In this document: positions 1 to 11,691 of the stretch, piece after piece
How the letters are laid out: every line of letters starts with the position of its first letter
Position numbering within the stretch: position 1 is the first letter of the stretch
From: Rhabditoides inermis
Lineage: Eukaryota > Nematoda > Chromadorea > Rhabditida > Rhabditidae
Direction: 5' to 3'
Assembly: GCA_963966185.1 (NCBI GenBank)
Contig: CAWZYM010000203.1
Location: 260,001-324,000 of the forward strand
DNA: 64,000 nucleotides
Notes under the pieces: model-generated
What the model was told of the DNA's origin: nothing
Databases searched by the model: none
What the model saw: only the letters and a program-made list of their open reading frames with translations
Program-made: the position numbers and the translations under genes

Positions 1-2310
1 CATAGTCACACCAAGGTCCCTTACAGAGTTAGCAGGTGCGAGCGTAGTGCCATGTGCTGTATACTCATGTTTGGGATTTCGGCGGCCTATGTGCAGTATC
101 TGCGTTTTCTCAGTGGAGATCTGCAGACCCCATTCTAAAACCCACTTTGCGACAGCGTCGATTGCTTTTTGAAACATAATTTTAGCCAAATTATCACCCG
201 GATCAAAAGCGAAGTAGATTTTCAAATCGTCTGCGTATAGAGCACACTCGACATAATCAGGCAGGCTATCAACAATATTATTGATAAAGATATTGAAGAG
301 TATGGGTCCAAGACACGACCCCTGCGGCACACCACAGTTGACGAGTCGAGGAGACGAGAGCTCATCTCCAACCATAACTTGTTGGCAACGGTCAGAAAGG
401 AAGGCTCGAATCCACCCGAGAACGTTTCCACGAATGCCCAGCGAATGCAACTTTTTGAATAGTAGTTTATGATTGATTGTGTCGAAAGCTTTTTTAAAGT
501 CGAAATAAATACAATCAATAACAAGGCCGTTGGAAATATGTTTCAGCCAGTGACTATAACATTCAATAAGCTGTGCGTTGGTAGACCTATTCTTACGAAA
601 ACCAAACTGTCTAGAAGAAATCAAGCTATTGGACTCGAGAAAAGCAGTCAGTTGCCTGACTATAATTCGCTCTAATAATTTCGCTACACTACTAGTTAGG
701 CTAATGGGACGATAGTTGGCTGGATTATCACGAGAACCCTTTTTATACAGCGGTTTTATATAAGCGACTTTCCAAATATTGGGGATAGCGCACACTGATA
801 AAGACATAGAAAAAAGAATCGAAAGCGGGAGACTTATTGTATCAACTGTATTTTTCAAAAACGTGTGAGTGATTCCATCGGGACTGGTATTGATTTTTGA
901 ATCCAATTGTTGTATAGTCTTGTGAACAAGTGCATAAGAAACGTCAATCATGGTGAGTTGATTAGAGAGAGAGGGGAGGGCAGAGCCGGTCGGAGCAACA
1001 CTCCCACCAGAGAATATCGAGTCGAAGTATTTCCCGAACACCTCCGCCTTTTCCCTCGAATCATGGACCAACTCACCATTGTGTGACAGCGAGCTGATAC
1101 CATCAGCAGGAAACATCTTTTTTCTAACATCCTTGTATAATGCGCGTTTATTGTTACCGTTGATAAGTTTCGCTTCGCGCTTACATTGCCAAGAGAAAAT
1201 AGCGTTTCGCAGTTTACGCTGCGCCTTATCAGCAGTCTTCGATTCTGGAATAAATATAGAGTAGCGTAATGCACGGCGTTTCAATTTAGAAATATAGAGA
1301 GGAATACTGACAGCTTTAGTATGTTTCATAAGGGGAATATACTCGGTAATGAGGTGTTGCATTCGCTGGACAAACACGGAAGTTGCCTCTTCAATATTTA
1401 AACCAATAAAAACACGTGTCCAATCAGTACATGCTATAGCCGCGTTGATCTCACCCCACTTAGCCCTCCCATATGCGCGTCGAAGCGGCTCTCTCGCCGC
1501 GGCCCCCGCACCGAGTCGCAACCGAAACTCGACAGGGAGGTGATCACATAAAGAGAAACGCCCCAATACACGCGCATGTTGAAAGAGACAAGGGGAGTCA
1601 GTCAATACAATGTCAAGAGTATGCGCCTTTTGCCCTGCTCGTCTCACCATCGTCGCCTGGCGAACCATTTGAGTGAGTGAGTGGAGAGAGGCAAAAGTGA
1701 CTAGGGACCTATCAAAAGCATCGGCTGCCTGGAACGAATCCCAGTCAGCCGACGGTGCATTCAAATCGCCTTGTATAATGTGCATGTGAGAATCGGAAGA
1801 AATCAGCTGTTCTAGATGGCGGAATAGTTTACGACCAGCGCATTTTTTATCGGTAGAGTAACCGGGAGTGCGATAAATAGTGATCACACGTAATGGCTTA
1901 GAAAGAGGGAATGTTTCAGTCGGCAAGATATCAAGGCACAAAAGTTCGCAGAGATTATCGATCGACAAGGACACAATGTGTTTCACAGAGAGAGCAGACG
2001 CGCAGAGTACTAAAACGCCTCCAGCATGCGAGTCTCTATCCGATCGAAAGATAGAGTAACGGCCATTCAAACATAGACAATTCATATTATCAGAAAGATT
2101 ACACCAAGACTCGGTCAGCGCACATATCAAAGGATTGTTTTGATCGAGAAAAACTTCCAAATCATAGAGCTTGTTTCTTGCGGAGCGAGCGTTTAACAGA
2201 ATGAATTTGGAATAGGGAACATCACGTATTGATGAAAAAGGCTGCGGAAAACCAGACAACGTAAAACCCACGTGAGATGCGAGATGAGAGGGGACAGGGG
2301 GACAGCTGTC
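1..2310 (-). CDS. Non-LTR retrotransposon ORF2 (endonuclease + reverse transcriptase), 5' part, open to the window edge
   Basis: Read on the minus strand from 2310 to 1, this frame is open for 770 codons with no stop and leaves the window. The first ~330 residues resemble an exonuclease-endonuclease-phosphatase (APE-type) endonuclease: LLNARSARNKL near the start, then ALTESW, a GDLNAP motif and a SLCDHLPV segment ending the domain. A linker is followed by a reverse transcriptase with NYRPISLTSSVAKLLERII, FDFKKAFDTINH (motif A), GVPQGSCLGPILFN (motif B) and YADDLK (catalytic motif C). Domain order and motifs indicate the CR1/Jockey group. The frame begins after a TAG at 2313-2311 and the first ATG lies inside the endonuclease domain, so the true start is uncertain. 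The C-terminus lies outside the window. The intact frame suggests a young, possibly still mobile copy. Confidence 0.9.
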
Positions 2311-2313
2311 CTA

Positions 2314-2771
2314 CTGTGGGTCGAGAACGGGCGGGCAGGCGTCGGGCATCTCTCCGTCGGCTCCCTCCTCCTCCGTGTCGCGGGCCTTCTTCGACGCATC
2401 TTCTGCAATAGGAGAGAGGGCAGCTTCGGTAACATTGCGCTTGCCCTGAGAGCGAGCGCGCACAGTGGAGGAGTGAGAGGAGACAGAGCGGGAGGAGGAG
2501 GAGGAAGCGGTGCGACCGCGCGCGCCTCGGCTGGCGGGACGGCCACGGCTCTGCTTCCTGGCCCCGCGAGAGGAGAGAGGGGCGAGAGAGTGTGCAGACT
2601 CGGAGACGGCAGACGGCCCGGCGGCGACAGGGGACGGCTCGGCGGCGGCAGACGTGGCGACAGAGGGAACGTGGCCGAGAAGAGAGATCTGCTGCGGGTG
2701 ATTTCTGAACGGCCTCGGCTGCGGCAGGCGATGGGCTCTGCAATCACGGATAAGACAAAGTTCATCTGTTT
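2314..2771 (-). CDS. ORF1-like tail of the same retrotransposon, partial
   Basis: This is a minus-strand open frame of about 150 codons directly upstream of, and in the same frame as, the endonuclease/RT ORF, separated from it by one TAG codon (2313-2311). The predicted peptide is rich in Ser, Pro, Ala and Arg (RGRTASSSSSRSVSSHSS), then basic, and ends with an acidic patch (KKARDTEEEGADGEMPD). That composition fits the poorly conserved nucleic-acid-binding ORF1 of CR1/Jockey elements, but no named domain can be recognised. Upstream stops at about 2774 and beyond suggest the 5' part is truncated or diverged. The region is much more GC-rich than its surroundings. Confidence 0.45.
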
Positions 2772-2819
2772 ACGCAAGTACTTTTCAAAGAAAATATATG
2801 TCCTTTTGTTAAATTTCAT

Positions 2820-3602
2820 AGAAATTTTGAATATGTGCTGAATTATGACTATTCATCTGGATTATATCAAAAACTACTTACTATCTCTCACTCCCTCTGT
2901 TCTCTCCTTCTCTTCGTTCCTTCTCTTTCCTTCTCTTTCGCTCTTCCTTCTCTCTCTTTCACTGTTCTCTCTCTCTCTCACTCTCACTTTCTGCCCTTCT
3001 TTCTGTCTCTTTAAATCTTTCTGCTCTTCTATCAACGTTTACAAATACTAACACAAACTCTCGGCCCTTCTTTCTCTTCTTACTCCCATGTACCACAGAT
3101 CACACGTTACGTTTCGGATCGCCGTTACGTTTCACAAAACGTTTTTCCCCACATATTTTCTCACTACCGTTCGGAGTCGCGCCTACTGCGCTCTTTCTCC
3201 TGGTTATAGTTGGCGAACCCAAAACAACGCAAACCCGGCGCGAATTAGACGCTGGCGGCGGCGGGCGAACTACATTCAAAGTGCTAGTTGGAGAACACGC
3301 GCAGAAAACACGAGAGAGTACGCTTTCGGCAGAGAGTCAGAGTTACCGGACCGGACACGACACCCACCCACACGCTGGCCTCTCGCCTCATGGGTGCGCG
3401 AGATCGCTCATAACTTCTTTCGGAGAAAAGATACAAAGATGCCCACGACCAATGATCTGTCCTACGGAACGGTGCGAATCTAACTAACATGAATTAGATC
3501 AGTTCACATTGTTGCTAACATGACCTTTAGATATCGCTTCTTGAAAATTCTGGCGCGAGCCCTATCCTAAGCCAAAAGAGAGGGCGCTGCGCGCCCTCTC
3601 TA
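2820..3602. other. Non-coding stretch with CT-rich DNA and a palindromic element end
   Basis: No gene is visible. 2880-3030 is CT-rich low-complexity DNA. The stretch ends at 3577-3602 in a near-perfect palindrome (AGAGGGCGC ... GCGCCCTCT). A close relative of this palindrome recurs at 4608-4632, preceded in both places by a similar ATTCTRGCGCG block. I infer these are ends of copies of one small mobile element. The right edge coincides with the start of the segmental duplication. Confidence 0.4.
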
Positions 3603-3719
3603 ATTTTGTCTCCCTATGTTACCTGAATACGCAATGATAAACAATTGAATACAAACGAACTCGATTTTCAGCACTCCTCAAGAACTCAATTCTTTTTTAC
3701 CGTTTTTTTTTGTTTAAAA

Positions 3720-3898
3720 AACTTCAGTTTTTTGAAAGCAGCTCAAACTACTATCATTTCGTGATTCTTACTTTTGCAAGCAGCTCAAATAGTTTTCCTA
3801 CCGTAACCTTTTTTTTTTGCAAGCAGCGCAAATTATTCTCCTACTGTAGACAGTATTTTTGCAAGCAGCTGAAATTATTATCCTACTGTAACCTTTAT
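3720..3898 (+). repeat. ~42-bp minisatellite, first block in copy 1
   Basis: Imperfect tandem units of about 42 bp are built around the core TTTTTGCAAGCAGCTCAAAT followed by TATTCTCCTACCGTAACC. Units differ by substitutions and T-run length. The array is cut at 3898 by an inserted element and resumes at 4634. The homologous array in copy 2 is uninterrupted. Confidence 0.85.
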
Positions 3899-4632
3899 AT
3901 CTTTCAAAAGTACTTCCAAGTAAAAGTAGTTGGTTTGTACTGTTGTATCAGTTGAGCAAAAGGACTGACATGTTTTCAATGGAGACATGTGCCAACAGGC
4001 TCTCTCTCTCTCATACCAGTGCAAAGCGGCCATATTATAATGAACGCGTTTACAAAGTTATGCAGTTATTATCTAAAAACACAACTTCTGTTGTAACATA
4101 ACACGTCGAATAATGCTGAGAGCCTGTTTGCACATGTCTCCATTGAAAACATGTCAGTCCTTTTGCTCAACTGATACAACAGTACAAACCAACTACTTTT
4201 ACTTGGAAGTACTTTTGAAAGATAATATCTGTCCTTTTCTTAAGTTTTGTTTCACAAAATTATATTTTCATACACGTTCGCGATTCGCTGCGAGGATACC
4301 GACGCGCACCCGCTATTCGCCTCTCTCTCTCACTCACACACAGAGGGGGCGGGGCGAAAGCGATTGTCCGACGCCCGCCCGCCCGCCCGCCCGCCCGCCC
4401 GACACCAATCTCAATCCGCACTCGAATGCGGACTCTCCGTATCTCGCTTCAAATTCAATCAAACTCAATACAACTTTCTATAACTCTATCGAATAGAGAT
4501 GTGAATGCAATGTAACAGTGGAAATCACTTCAAAATGAGGAAAAGTGCTTCATCCGGGAAAAGTCGTTTTTGAGCATTCTAGCGCGCGGGGACATCCAGT
4601 ACAAACGAGAGGGCGCTGGCGCGCCCTCTCTA
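3899..4632. mobile_element. Insertion in copy 1 containing a foldback (long inverted repeat) element
   Basis: Absent from the matching place in copy 2, so this is a discrete insertion of about 734 bp into the minisatellite. Arms at 3899-4005 and 4118-4223 are nearly perfect reverse complements (for example GAGCAAAAGGACTGACATG in the left arm and its complement in the right), around a ~110-bp loop. The remainder (4224-4632) ends in a second palindrome (AGAGGGCGC near 4610, GCGCCCTCTCT to 4631). No coding capacity is seen. It could be one composite element or two nested ones. Confidence 0.75.
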
Positions 4633-4633
4633 A

Positions 4634-4830
4634 TGTTTGCAAGCAGCTCAAACTATTCTCCTACCATAACCCATATTTTTGCAAGCAGCTCAAATAATTC
4701 TCCTACCGTAACCCATATTTTTGCAAGCAGCTCAAATTATTCTCCTACCGTAACCTTTATTTTTGCAAAAAGCTCAAATTATCATGTTACCGTAACCTTT
4801 ATTTTTGCAAGAAGCGCAGCCTCGCTCTCT
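4634..4830 (+). repeat. ~42-bp minisatellite, second block in copy 1
   Basis: Continuation of the array at 3720-3898 with the same GCAAGCAGCTCAAAT core, including a variant unit with GCAAAAAGCTCAAATTATCA. The last unit degenerates at about 4820. Confidence 0.85.
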
Positions 4831-6143
4831 CATCAGTTCACGAAAAGTTGTTGCGAAAAAAGAAATCAGATCAAAACAAACCACTCGAAAGAGAACTGAC
4901 AGTTATGCTCTTCTCGGGGATGTAAGTGAATCAAAACGCCGGGAACTTGGCCGCATTGTGATAGAGACTGTGCGTAGGGTACATCGAAAGAAGACTTCAG
5001 CCATGAGTATGGCTTGCGGGTGACAGTGCTACAGGCTCTGCCAGAAAAGGTTCTAGTACGGCTGGTTCCCGTGTTCGGTTCGACCATCCGCAGAGTGCGG
5101 ACGGCCTATCCAGCGACACCCACGTGGAGGCCCAACGGAAATCGCCGCCAGTGTAGAATAATATGTTTCAAGAAAATGGTGCCTGAAGAAAATTGGACAT
5201 TCCCTTGACAATAAATTGCTCTGATTCATGTGCGTCCTGAATTATTAATGAAACTGAACCCTCCATTCGAGGCAGAGACCTTGAGCCTTGACAACATTTG
5301 AGGTTCTTGTTAGTGAATACATTTTGTGCGTGTCATTATCATGTTTGCGATTGCAAATAAACATTCGATTTTATTGATTTGATAAATCTCTTTTTGCGTG
5401 TGCATTATTTAGTATTGTTCATCCATTTTCAGTGATAAACGTGCATGGAGACTGTTTTAGAGTATGAGTGCCGATCTTTATTAGATCATTCACGCATTTG
5501 GTTTTTTACCACTTGTCAGCGGAGCTGGCGCGCCGCTGAGGTCTCTCTCGCTCTCTCTCTAGTTCGGTCACTCGTTCGTCTGACCACTCACTCATTGCAG
5601 TCTGACCGCGCAGTCGGCGGCTCATGGAGGCGGGCCGATCCGCTCTACTTCCGCCGGACAGAAGACTCTAGCACACTCACCACCGGCAGTACAGAAGCAG
5701 CGGCTCAGTCGGAGAGCTCCGACAGTCAAGTCGGCAGCACGTCACTATGTCAAGCCAGCTCTGAGAGCAGGCCTGTCATCCCTGTTCCTTTCCCCACTAT
5801 ATTCCTTTACCATTGATCATAAACCTTTATGCCATGATCTGTGTTTGGGTGTTTTGTGGTCGTGACTCTGGGGACTGTAGGAATGGTTTGTCATGGTTCT
5901 CAGACTTGTCGTCTGGCTCCTCCGCGCACAATCGAGACTCTGGGTTCTCTCTTCGGAGGTGTCCTTGCGCAAGACCTATGTCCTCCGGGATATAGATCCT
6001 CTGATTCACTGTTAGACATGGTCACTTCGCGATGTTCATGCCTCATCTACCAAGACCAGGCAAAACTCACGCTGCACCGTTCCAGCCAAGAAGCCCCTAT
6101 TTCTCATTGCAGTATTGTGTTTGCTATCAGAATACTTATCATG

Positions 6144-6513
6144 TTAAAGGCACAGTGGCGCTTAGTTTTGACTTTGGAACATTGCTTGAGCCATATATAC
6201 ACGAAACAATCAAAGAAAACGCGAAAGAACGGCGTTTCCGCGTTACCTACACGCTTACCAACATCTGCACGTGCAAAGCTTGGTAAGGCGAATTCGAACT
6301 TCGCGCCGAAATGCTTATCCAAAAGTTGAGCTCTGTGCGCATCTCGTCGATATGAGTTCGACAGTACATGTCGTTGTAGTGTTGTGGTAACGCTCACGTT
6401 TCACGGACCAAGCTACGCCGGTTCGATTCCCGCTACGTGCAATCAGTTTTGCCAAGTTCTCGAGAGTGAATTTCGATCAACCTTGGTAACGCTAAACGCC
6501 CCTGTGCCTTTAA
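6144..6513. mobile_element. TTAA-flanked MITE (type b), inserted in copy 1 only
   Basis: This element begins TTAAAGGCACAGTGGCG and ends in the inverted form (CGCCCCTGTGCCTTTAA). It lies exactly at the TTAA that borders the neighbouring MITE at 6510. In copy 2 the corresponding site (22311) is a single TTAA with nothing inserted, giving a direct filled/empty comparison. Terminal inverted repeats of ~17 bp and TTAA duplication are the known signature of piggyBac-type transposition. There is no transposase ORF, so it is non-autonomous. It contains a tRNA-like segment (6376-6437). Confidence 0.85.
6376..6437 (+). other. tRNA-like A-box/B-box module inside MITE b
   Basis: TAGTGTTGTGGTAACGC resembles a pol III A box, and GGTTCGATTCCC about 40 bp downstream matches a B box. 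No convincing full cloverleaf with paired acceptor stem is visible, so this is called tRNA-derived rather than a tRNA gene. Confidence 0.5.
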
Positions 6514-6739
6514 AGGATTTATCCGGACAATGTAATCTTGCCTGATCTTCAGGTTGGGGTCGTTTTTGTTCTCGCCAATGAAACCTCCTTTTGAAAATTT
6601 ATAAACTTGGAAAATGGTTTGTATTTTCACGAACTTTTCTGCGCAAACAGAACTTCAAAACTCGTCTTCATTGAAGAGAACGAAAGCGACCCCGTCCTGA
6701 AGATCAGGGAATAATACATTGTCCGGATACATCCTTTAA
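6510..6739. mobile_element. TTAA-flanked MITE (type a), copy 1
   Basis: 230 bp, with TTAAAGGATTTATCCGGACA at one end and the inverse TGTCCGGATACATCCTTTAA at the other. The inverted repeats extend for about 45 bp into CTGATCTTCAGG-type sequence. Non-coding. The same element occurs at 22311-22541 and in a PKC intron at 42536-42764. Confidence 0.9.
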
Positions 6740-7749
6740 CAATGTAACCTGCTGATAAAAATGAAAATAAATAAAAGTCACTATAGATGTTGAAAATCAA
6801 AATTCAAGTTTACGTTTCTTGCATCCCCAAGAAGAGTCGAAACGCATAGTGCAAGGCATTAAGCCAGTATAAAAAGATTAACCACTACTTTAGTTAAGAA
6901 ATTCGCAAAAAAGCTAGTGTTTTGCGAAATTCAAGAATCCAGCATCGTTGATAATTATAGTACGACACGCATGGTTGTGTTTTCGCCTGGTCGCTGTTCG
7001 CTTTCTCATTTTCATTTTCATTTCCATCGTCTATTCGCATTCTACGCCACGCGCGATTGAAACGGTGCGCTGCTATGCCCCCGTCTTGTAATCCCCTCTC
7101 ATTTATTTACTTCCATCCTTTCCCCCAACCCTTTCACTCTTTACTTGTTCTCCTCTCTCTCTCTCACCGCTGGTCCTGAATTATTCCTGTGTGAAAGATT
7201 CGTCCCGACCGTGTGCATGTATGTCATGGATTCATTTTCTACTTTAAAAATGCGTTTGTACACAGTCAGAGTGAGTAAAAGTCCTCATACAATCGAGATA
7301 TTGAATGTGCTGGAATCGTGGTTGGCTAATCTCGGCTGCACATGTCGAGTCTTCCTCGTCCTTATTTTCACTCCTCGGGTAGATTGAAGGAAGAGATGAA
7401 GCCAATCTCACAGTGTGTCAATCTCACTCCCACACAACACATCGACCGCCACTGTCGAGAGTGGCTCGCGAATCGCGAATCGCGTATATCCGCGATTGCG
7501 AATCGCACTCGCGACTCTCGCATGTTCCTGTCTGTATGCACTCGTGCGTGAGCCATGCTCATTGCCCGTGTGCGTCTTTTGTGTGTGGGCATCATGCGAG
7601 AGAGAGAGAGAGGGGGGAGAGAGGGAGAGAGAGAGAGAGAAAGCTTCACAATGTCTTCCCCTCTCTCTCTCTCCTCCCTCCCTCCCTCATCCCTCTCCTT
7701 GGATCTGCTAATCGCGCGGCGCGGCGTGTGAAACGCTTCCTTTCATTTC

Positions 7750-7771
7750 GCCACCTCTCACTCAGAGTGCT

Positions 7772-7833
<62 letters not shown>

Positions 7834-7990
7834 TTAGTCACTCTCTAATTGCTGGTCCCGCGCCTGGTCGAGAGTTCGTGTGAAAAACGACAACCGCCTC
7901 ATATTCATATATGTACGACACAATGACTGGGCATGCAAGGGCGCGTGCTCTCAGGCCCGCGCAATTGCTTCCCTTTCCTCACCCCACCTT

Positions 7991-8069
<79 letters not shown>

Positions 8070-8462
8070 CGAGAGAGAGAGAGAGAGAGAGAGAGAGTTG
8101 CTGTGATTGCGAGATAGGGGCAGCGTCTTCGACACACCGCATCCCTCACAGTAATTGTATTAATCCTGTGCTCTATCGATGCACATCTTGCCTGCTGCTC
8201 CTTCTCCTTTCTCCTCCCTCTCCTCCCTCTCCTCCTTCTCCTTTCTTGTGCTCCTCCTCCTCCTCCCTCTGCTCCTTCTGCTCCTTCGTGTGTGGTAGAT
8301 TGACTCGGGGCGATTATCGCTCCCCTCTAATGCGAAAGAGTGAGAAGGAGGAGAAGGAGAGAGAGAGTCTCACTCTTTTCTCCCGCATCCGGATATATTA
8401 GATCTGCCGGGCGTCGCGTTCTGTCTCGCACTTTCTGATAATCTCCCTGCTCCATCTTCCTG

Positions 8463-8523
<61 letters not shown>

Positions 8524-8751
8524 GTTTGCCAGAGTCTGACTACAAAAGGCGTTCGAGCCTTCAAATCTCAGAGTGACTGTGTGTGTCTTTCTACGTGCAA
8601 TTACTGATGAGAACCTCTCTGTTCCATATGTTCGACTTATACTCCGGAGACTGCGCTTCAGTAATCCACATGCCTCCATTGCTAGTCTACTAGCCTACCG
8701 ACAATTAATGCCATATTCAATGTGTACCTCTCCCGATGGTGGAGAGAGAGG

Positions 8752-8798
<47 letters not shown>

Positions 8799-8971
8799 GG
8801 AGGGAGAGAAAGAGAGAGAGAGCGTCACGCGATCCTGGACTCTTATCCCCCTCCTCTTTCTCTCAAGAGGGCTCCCCTGTATCCATACGATGATATGCCG
8901 ATGCGTCGGTCGGCGTAAATTAGACGATGCTAGGTAGGACGAGAGAGGGTGAGAGAGGGAGGGGGGAGGGA

Positions 8972-9008
<37 letters not shown>

Positions 9009-9126
9009 GGAATCTGACACTTCACAACACCACGCGCCGAGATTCATGTATCAATATGTTATTGTGTATGAATCCTTTACGGTTCTTGAAACCCTCTCTC
9101 TCTCACTCACTCTCTCTCTCCCTCTC

Positions 9127-9161
<35 letters not shown>

Positions 9162-9288
9162 CTTCCCTCCGACATGCACATGCGTGATTCGCATTCGCAT
9201 CGATACATGCAATTTCCCTCCGCTCTCATCCCGGCAGTTGCGGTGGGATTCTCACCACTGTATATCCCCTATAGTCTCTCTATCTCTT

Positions 9289-9330
<42 letters not shown>

Positions 9331-9550
9331 TCCTTCCCCTCTCTCCCTCCCTCCCTCTCCCCGTCTATTTGTTATTATACATTGTTCGCGTATTTTCTTA
9401 TCGATTATGAATTCATTCATTCCACCCCCATCATCCTATCGCATCGTAGGATCCCGTTTGTGTTCATCCTATTCCCTTCACCTATCTTCTTCTCCCTCTC
9501 TCCCTCTCTCTCTCTTTCTCTCTCTCCCCCTCTCTCTCTCTTTCCGTGAG
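7750..9550. repeat. Cluster of (CT)n and (GA)n microsatellites in copy 1
   Basis: Long dinucleotide tracts alternate in strand: CT at 7775-7830, GA at 7989-8098, CT at 8467-8521, GA at 8740-8822 and 8940-9003, and CT at 9091-9158, 9285-9350 and 9490-9541. The unique sequence between them is conserved with copy 2, where the tract lengths differ. The long frames of RERER or SLSLS peptides come from these tracts. I see no gene here. Confidence 0.9.
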
Positions 9551-10331
9551 GGTGTTCGCGGTCTCCATTGCACTACAATGCGATTGCAAATGTCGCCATC
9601 TCACCTCGTTTTTCTCTCTCTCTCTTCTCTCTCCTCTCCCGACCTTGCGTCTTCCCATCAATGCTGCATATTTGTTTCCCTAGAGTTTTTTATCGCTTGT
9701 AATTTCCCCTCGCCATGTTTCACACGCGCGGTGTGTGTGAGGGAGTTCGTGTAACTCGCGGAAACCCAATCATACAAATGTGTTTACACCTCCTTACCTC
9801 CTTCCTCTCACTTTCCCCCGACACGCGCGCGTCTCCGGACGTTTTCATGACATTCATGAACATGACATTTTTATTTTGTTTTATATGTTCTAATTTACTA
9901 CAGTGTTTGAACTTAGCTTCGCGTGATCGATATTCACGCAAACATTCGTGCAGATGGACACATCATACAATGGCTTATGACTTTCTCGACTTATTTATCC
10001 GCCCCTAATCCCCAATGTCTCTCGTCGATGGAATGTGTTGCAAAACCCCCTACAGATGCTTTCATGTGATCGATAACGTTTTTATATCGTATTTTTCTCA
10101 TAAGCTGTCGTCGGAAAATCGCTGGGCTATAGTGTCGTGTCAGTCTTCATTCGACTCCCACAGAGTACCTATTCACGAGAGTAATTTCTTATTTTCTTCA
10201 TCTTTGTCTTTTGTGTGCGGCACAGTGTGAACTGTAGTAATTAATTATATTGAATCGCGGGCTACATTTTGCCTTTTACCATTCTCATTTTTCAGGATGT
10301 GCTGACCGACACTGATCCACTCTGACTCGGG

Positions 10332-10403
10332 ATGCCTCGTATGAAGTTCAAATCCCTGGCGCTGTCGCTGCGCGTATTCGCGCGTCGCAGCCCGCCCGAA
10401 GAG
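10332..10403 (+). pseudogene. Extra copy of the PKC candidate first exon
   Basis: A 72-bp exon starting with ATG, encoding MPRMKFKSLALSLRVFARRS plus PPEE, with a GTACGG donor. It is identical to the exon at 26001-26072, which joins in phase 0 to the PKC gene. From here the nearest PKC exon is about 21 kb downstream, past the GPCR gene and the second copy. It could serve as an alternative promoter/first exon for the same transcript or be a non-functional by-product of the duplication. Nothing in the sequence settles which. Confidence 0.5.
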
Positions 10404-10963
10404 GTACGGTACTTTGAATTTTATATTACAATATATTATTACAAATATTTATACTTTGTATTCAGTTGTGTGCGTGTTTGCGGTGTTATGATTGTTATGT
10501 ATGCGCTTTTATTGGCTCTAGATTGCGGGGTTCGTATAGGCGATTGAGTCACTTTCTATGAATGGCGCGGCCCGGTAATAGCGGGGCGTTGTTGTAATAG
10601 CAAGGCAAATGCTTTCCGGGTACACTTTTTGAAAAAGTTCATTCTTTTTGCGTCTTCGACTCTCTGTTTTCTGCGCACATGCATGTTGTTATGCGTCGAA
10701 CACATAGTTCCCACCCATCTCTCTCTCTTTATCTCTCTCTCTCTCTCTCTCTCTCTCTTTATCTCTCTTTCTCTCTCTCTCCCTTTCTCTCTCCATATGT
10801 GCCGCCAAAGAGAAAGCACTTTCATCCCAGCTATTCCTATTTTCATGTGATGGGTGTCGAATTTCATTGGGGGTTTGCCTTATTGGGGGGTAGCGCGCAA
10901 GGTGCATGACTATCTCCTATCTCTCGGTGATGCAATTTCCCCTGTTCTCTCTCTGTCTGTCTG

Positions 10964-11002
<39 letters not shown>

Positions 11003-11691
11003 CAGCCTCGATTCCCGGCCCCCTGCCATTTCACCAATTACCGATCGAAGCTCCCACATGCTACTTTTGCGCGGCGGCGGGCGCCAGTTTCGAAAGCGCT
11101 TGCTATCACTTTCTTATCGGCTCTTCTCCTTTTTGCTCTGCAGCGCCGCGTTCGATTTGCATGCCAATGCGTTTGGCTAGAGGCATTGTCCCCTGCCTCC
11201 TCTCGTGTTGCCCTCGCTGCACCTTCGGTCATATCATGAAAGTGGTCTGCGAATTATTCCGCATAATGTGGTGAGTGCATGAAAGAGAGAGAGAGAGAGA
11301 GCAGCATAGGCGGAGTCACTCTCGAATGCTCACTGCTTACCCATTGTCTCTATCTCGTTTGCGTGTTGGAAAAAGGTGTTCATTCCGCTCCAGTGATATC
11401 ACGCTCACAATTTCCTTATAGATAATGAATGGAGAGAGAAGCAAATTTATAAAGAAAAAGAAGGAGTGAGAGAGAGCGCTAAGCTATAATTTTATTGCCG
11501 CAGCTCGCCCGTTATTTGTGTGAATGTAGAAAGGCGTGAGCGACAAATTGTTTCGCTTCGCACTATGTTAAAAAATAATGTTGTGGTCACTCACTCTCGC
11601 CTTTTGTCTAGCCGCCTCGCGTGAATTCTCTCGCATCTCTCGCAGTAATCCCTCGCCGTCTCGCGCTCTCCACTCTCACCGCGCTCTCTCA

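Noticed and set aside
2193..2841. Long overlapping frames on both strands in the GC-rich region
   Set aside because: The supported frame is the third minus frame that is continuous with the retrotransposon. The others are shadows of GC-rich sequence.
5014..5208. 64-codon frame starting MRVTVLQALPEKVLVRLV
   Set aside because: The matching place in copy 2 (about 21160-21360) has indels that break the frame, so it is not conserved as coding sequence.
5445..5816. Ser-rich frame conserved in both copies (GSTEAAAQSESSDSQVGSTS)
   Set aside because: Conservation follows from the recent duplication. No start, splice pattern or family supports an exon, though an untranslated PKC exon cannot be excluded.
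6376..6437. Functional tRNA gene
   Set aside because: A- and B-box-like sequences are present but no full cloverleaf or acceptor stem pairing is visible, and it lies inside a MITE.
7413..9754. Many long frames of alternating Ser-Leu or Arg-Glu
   Set aside because: They are translations of (CT)n and (GA)n tracts on both strands and change length between the two duplicate copies. No protein family features are present.
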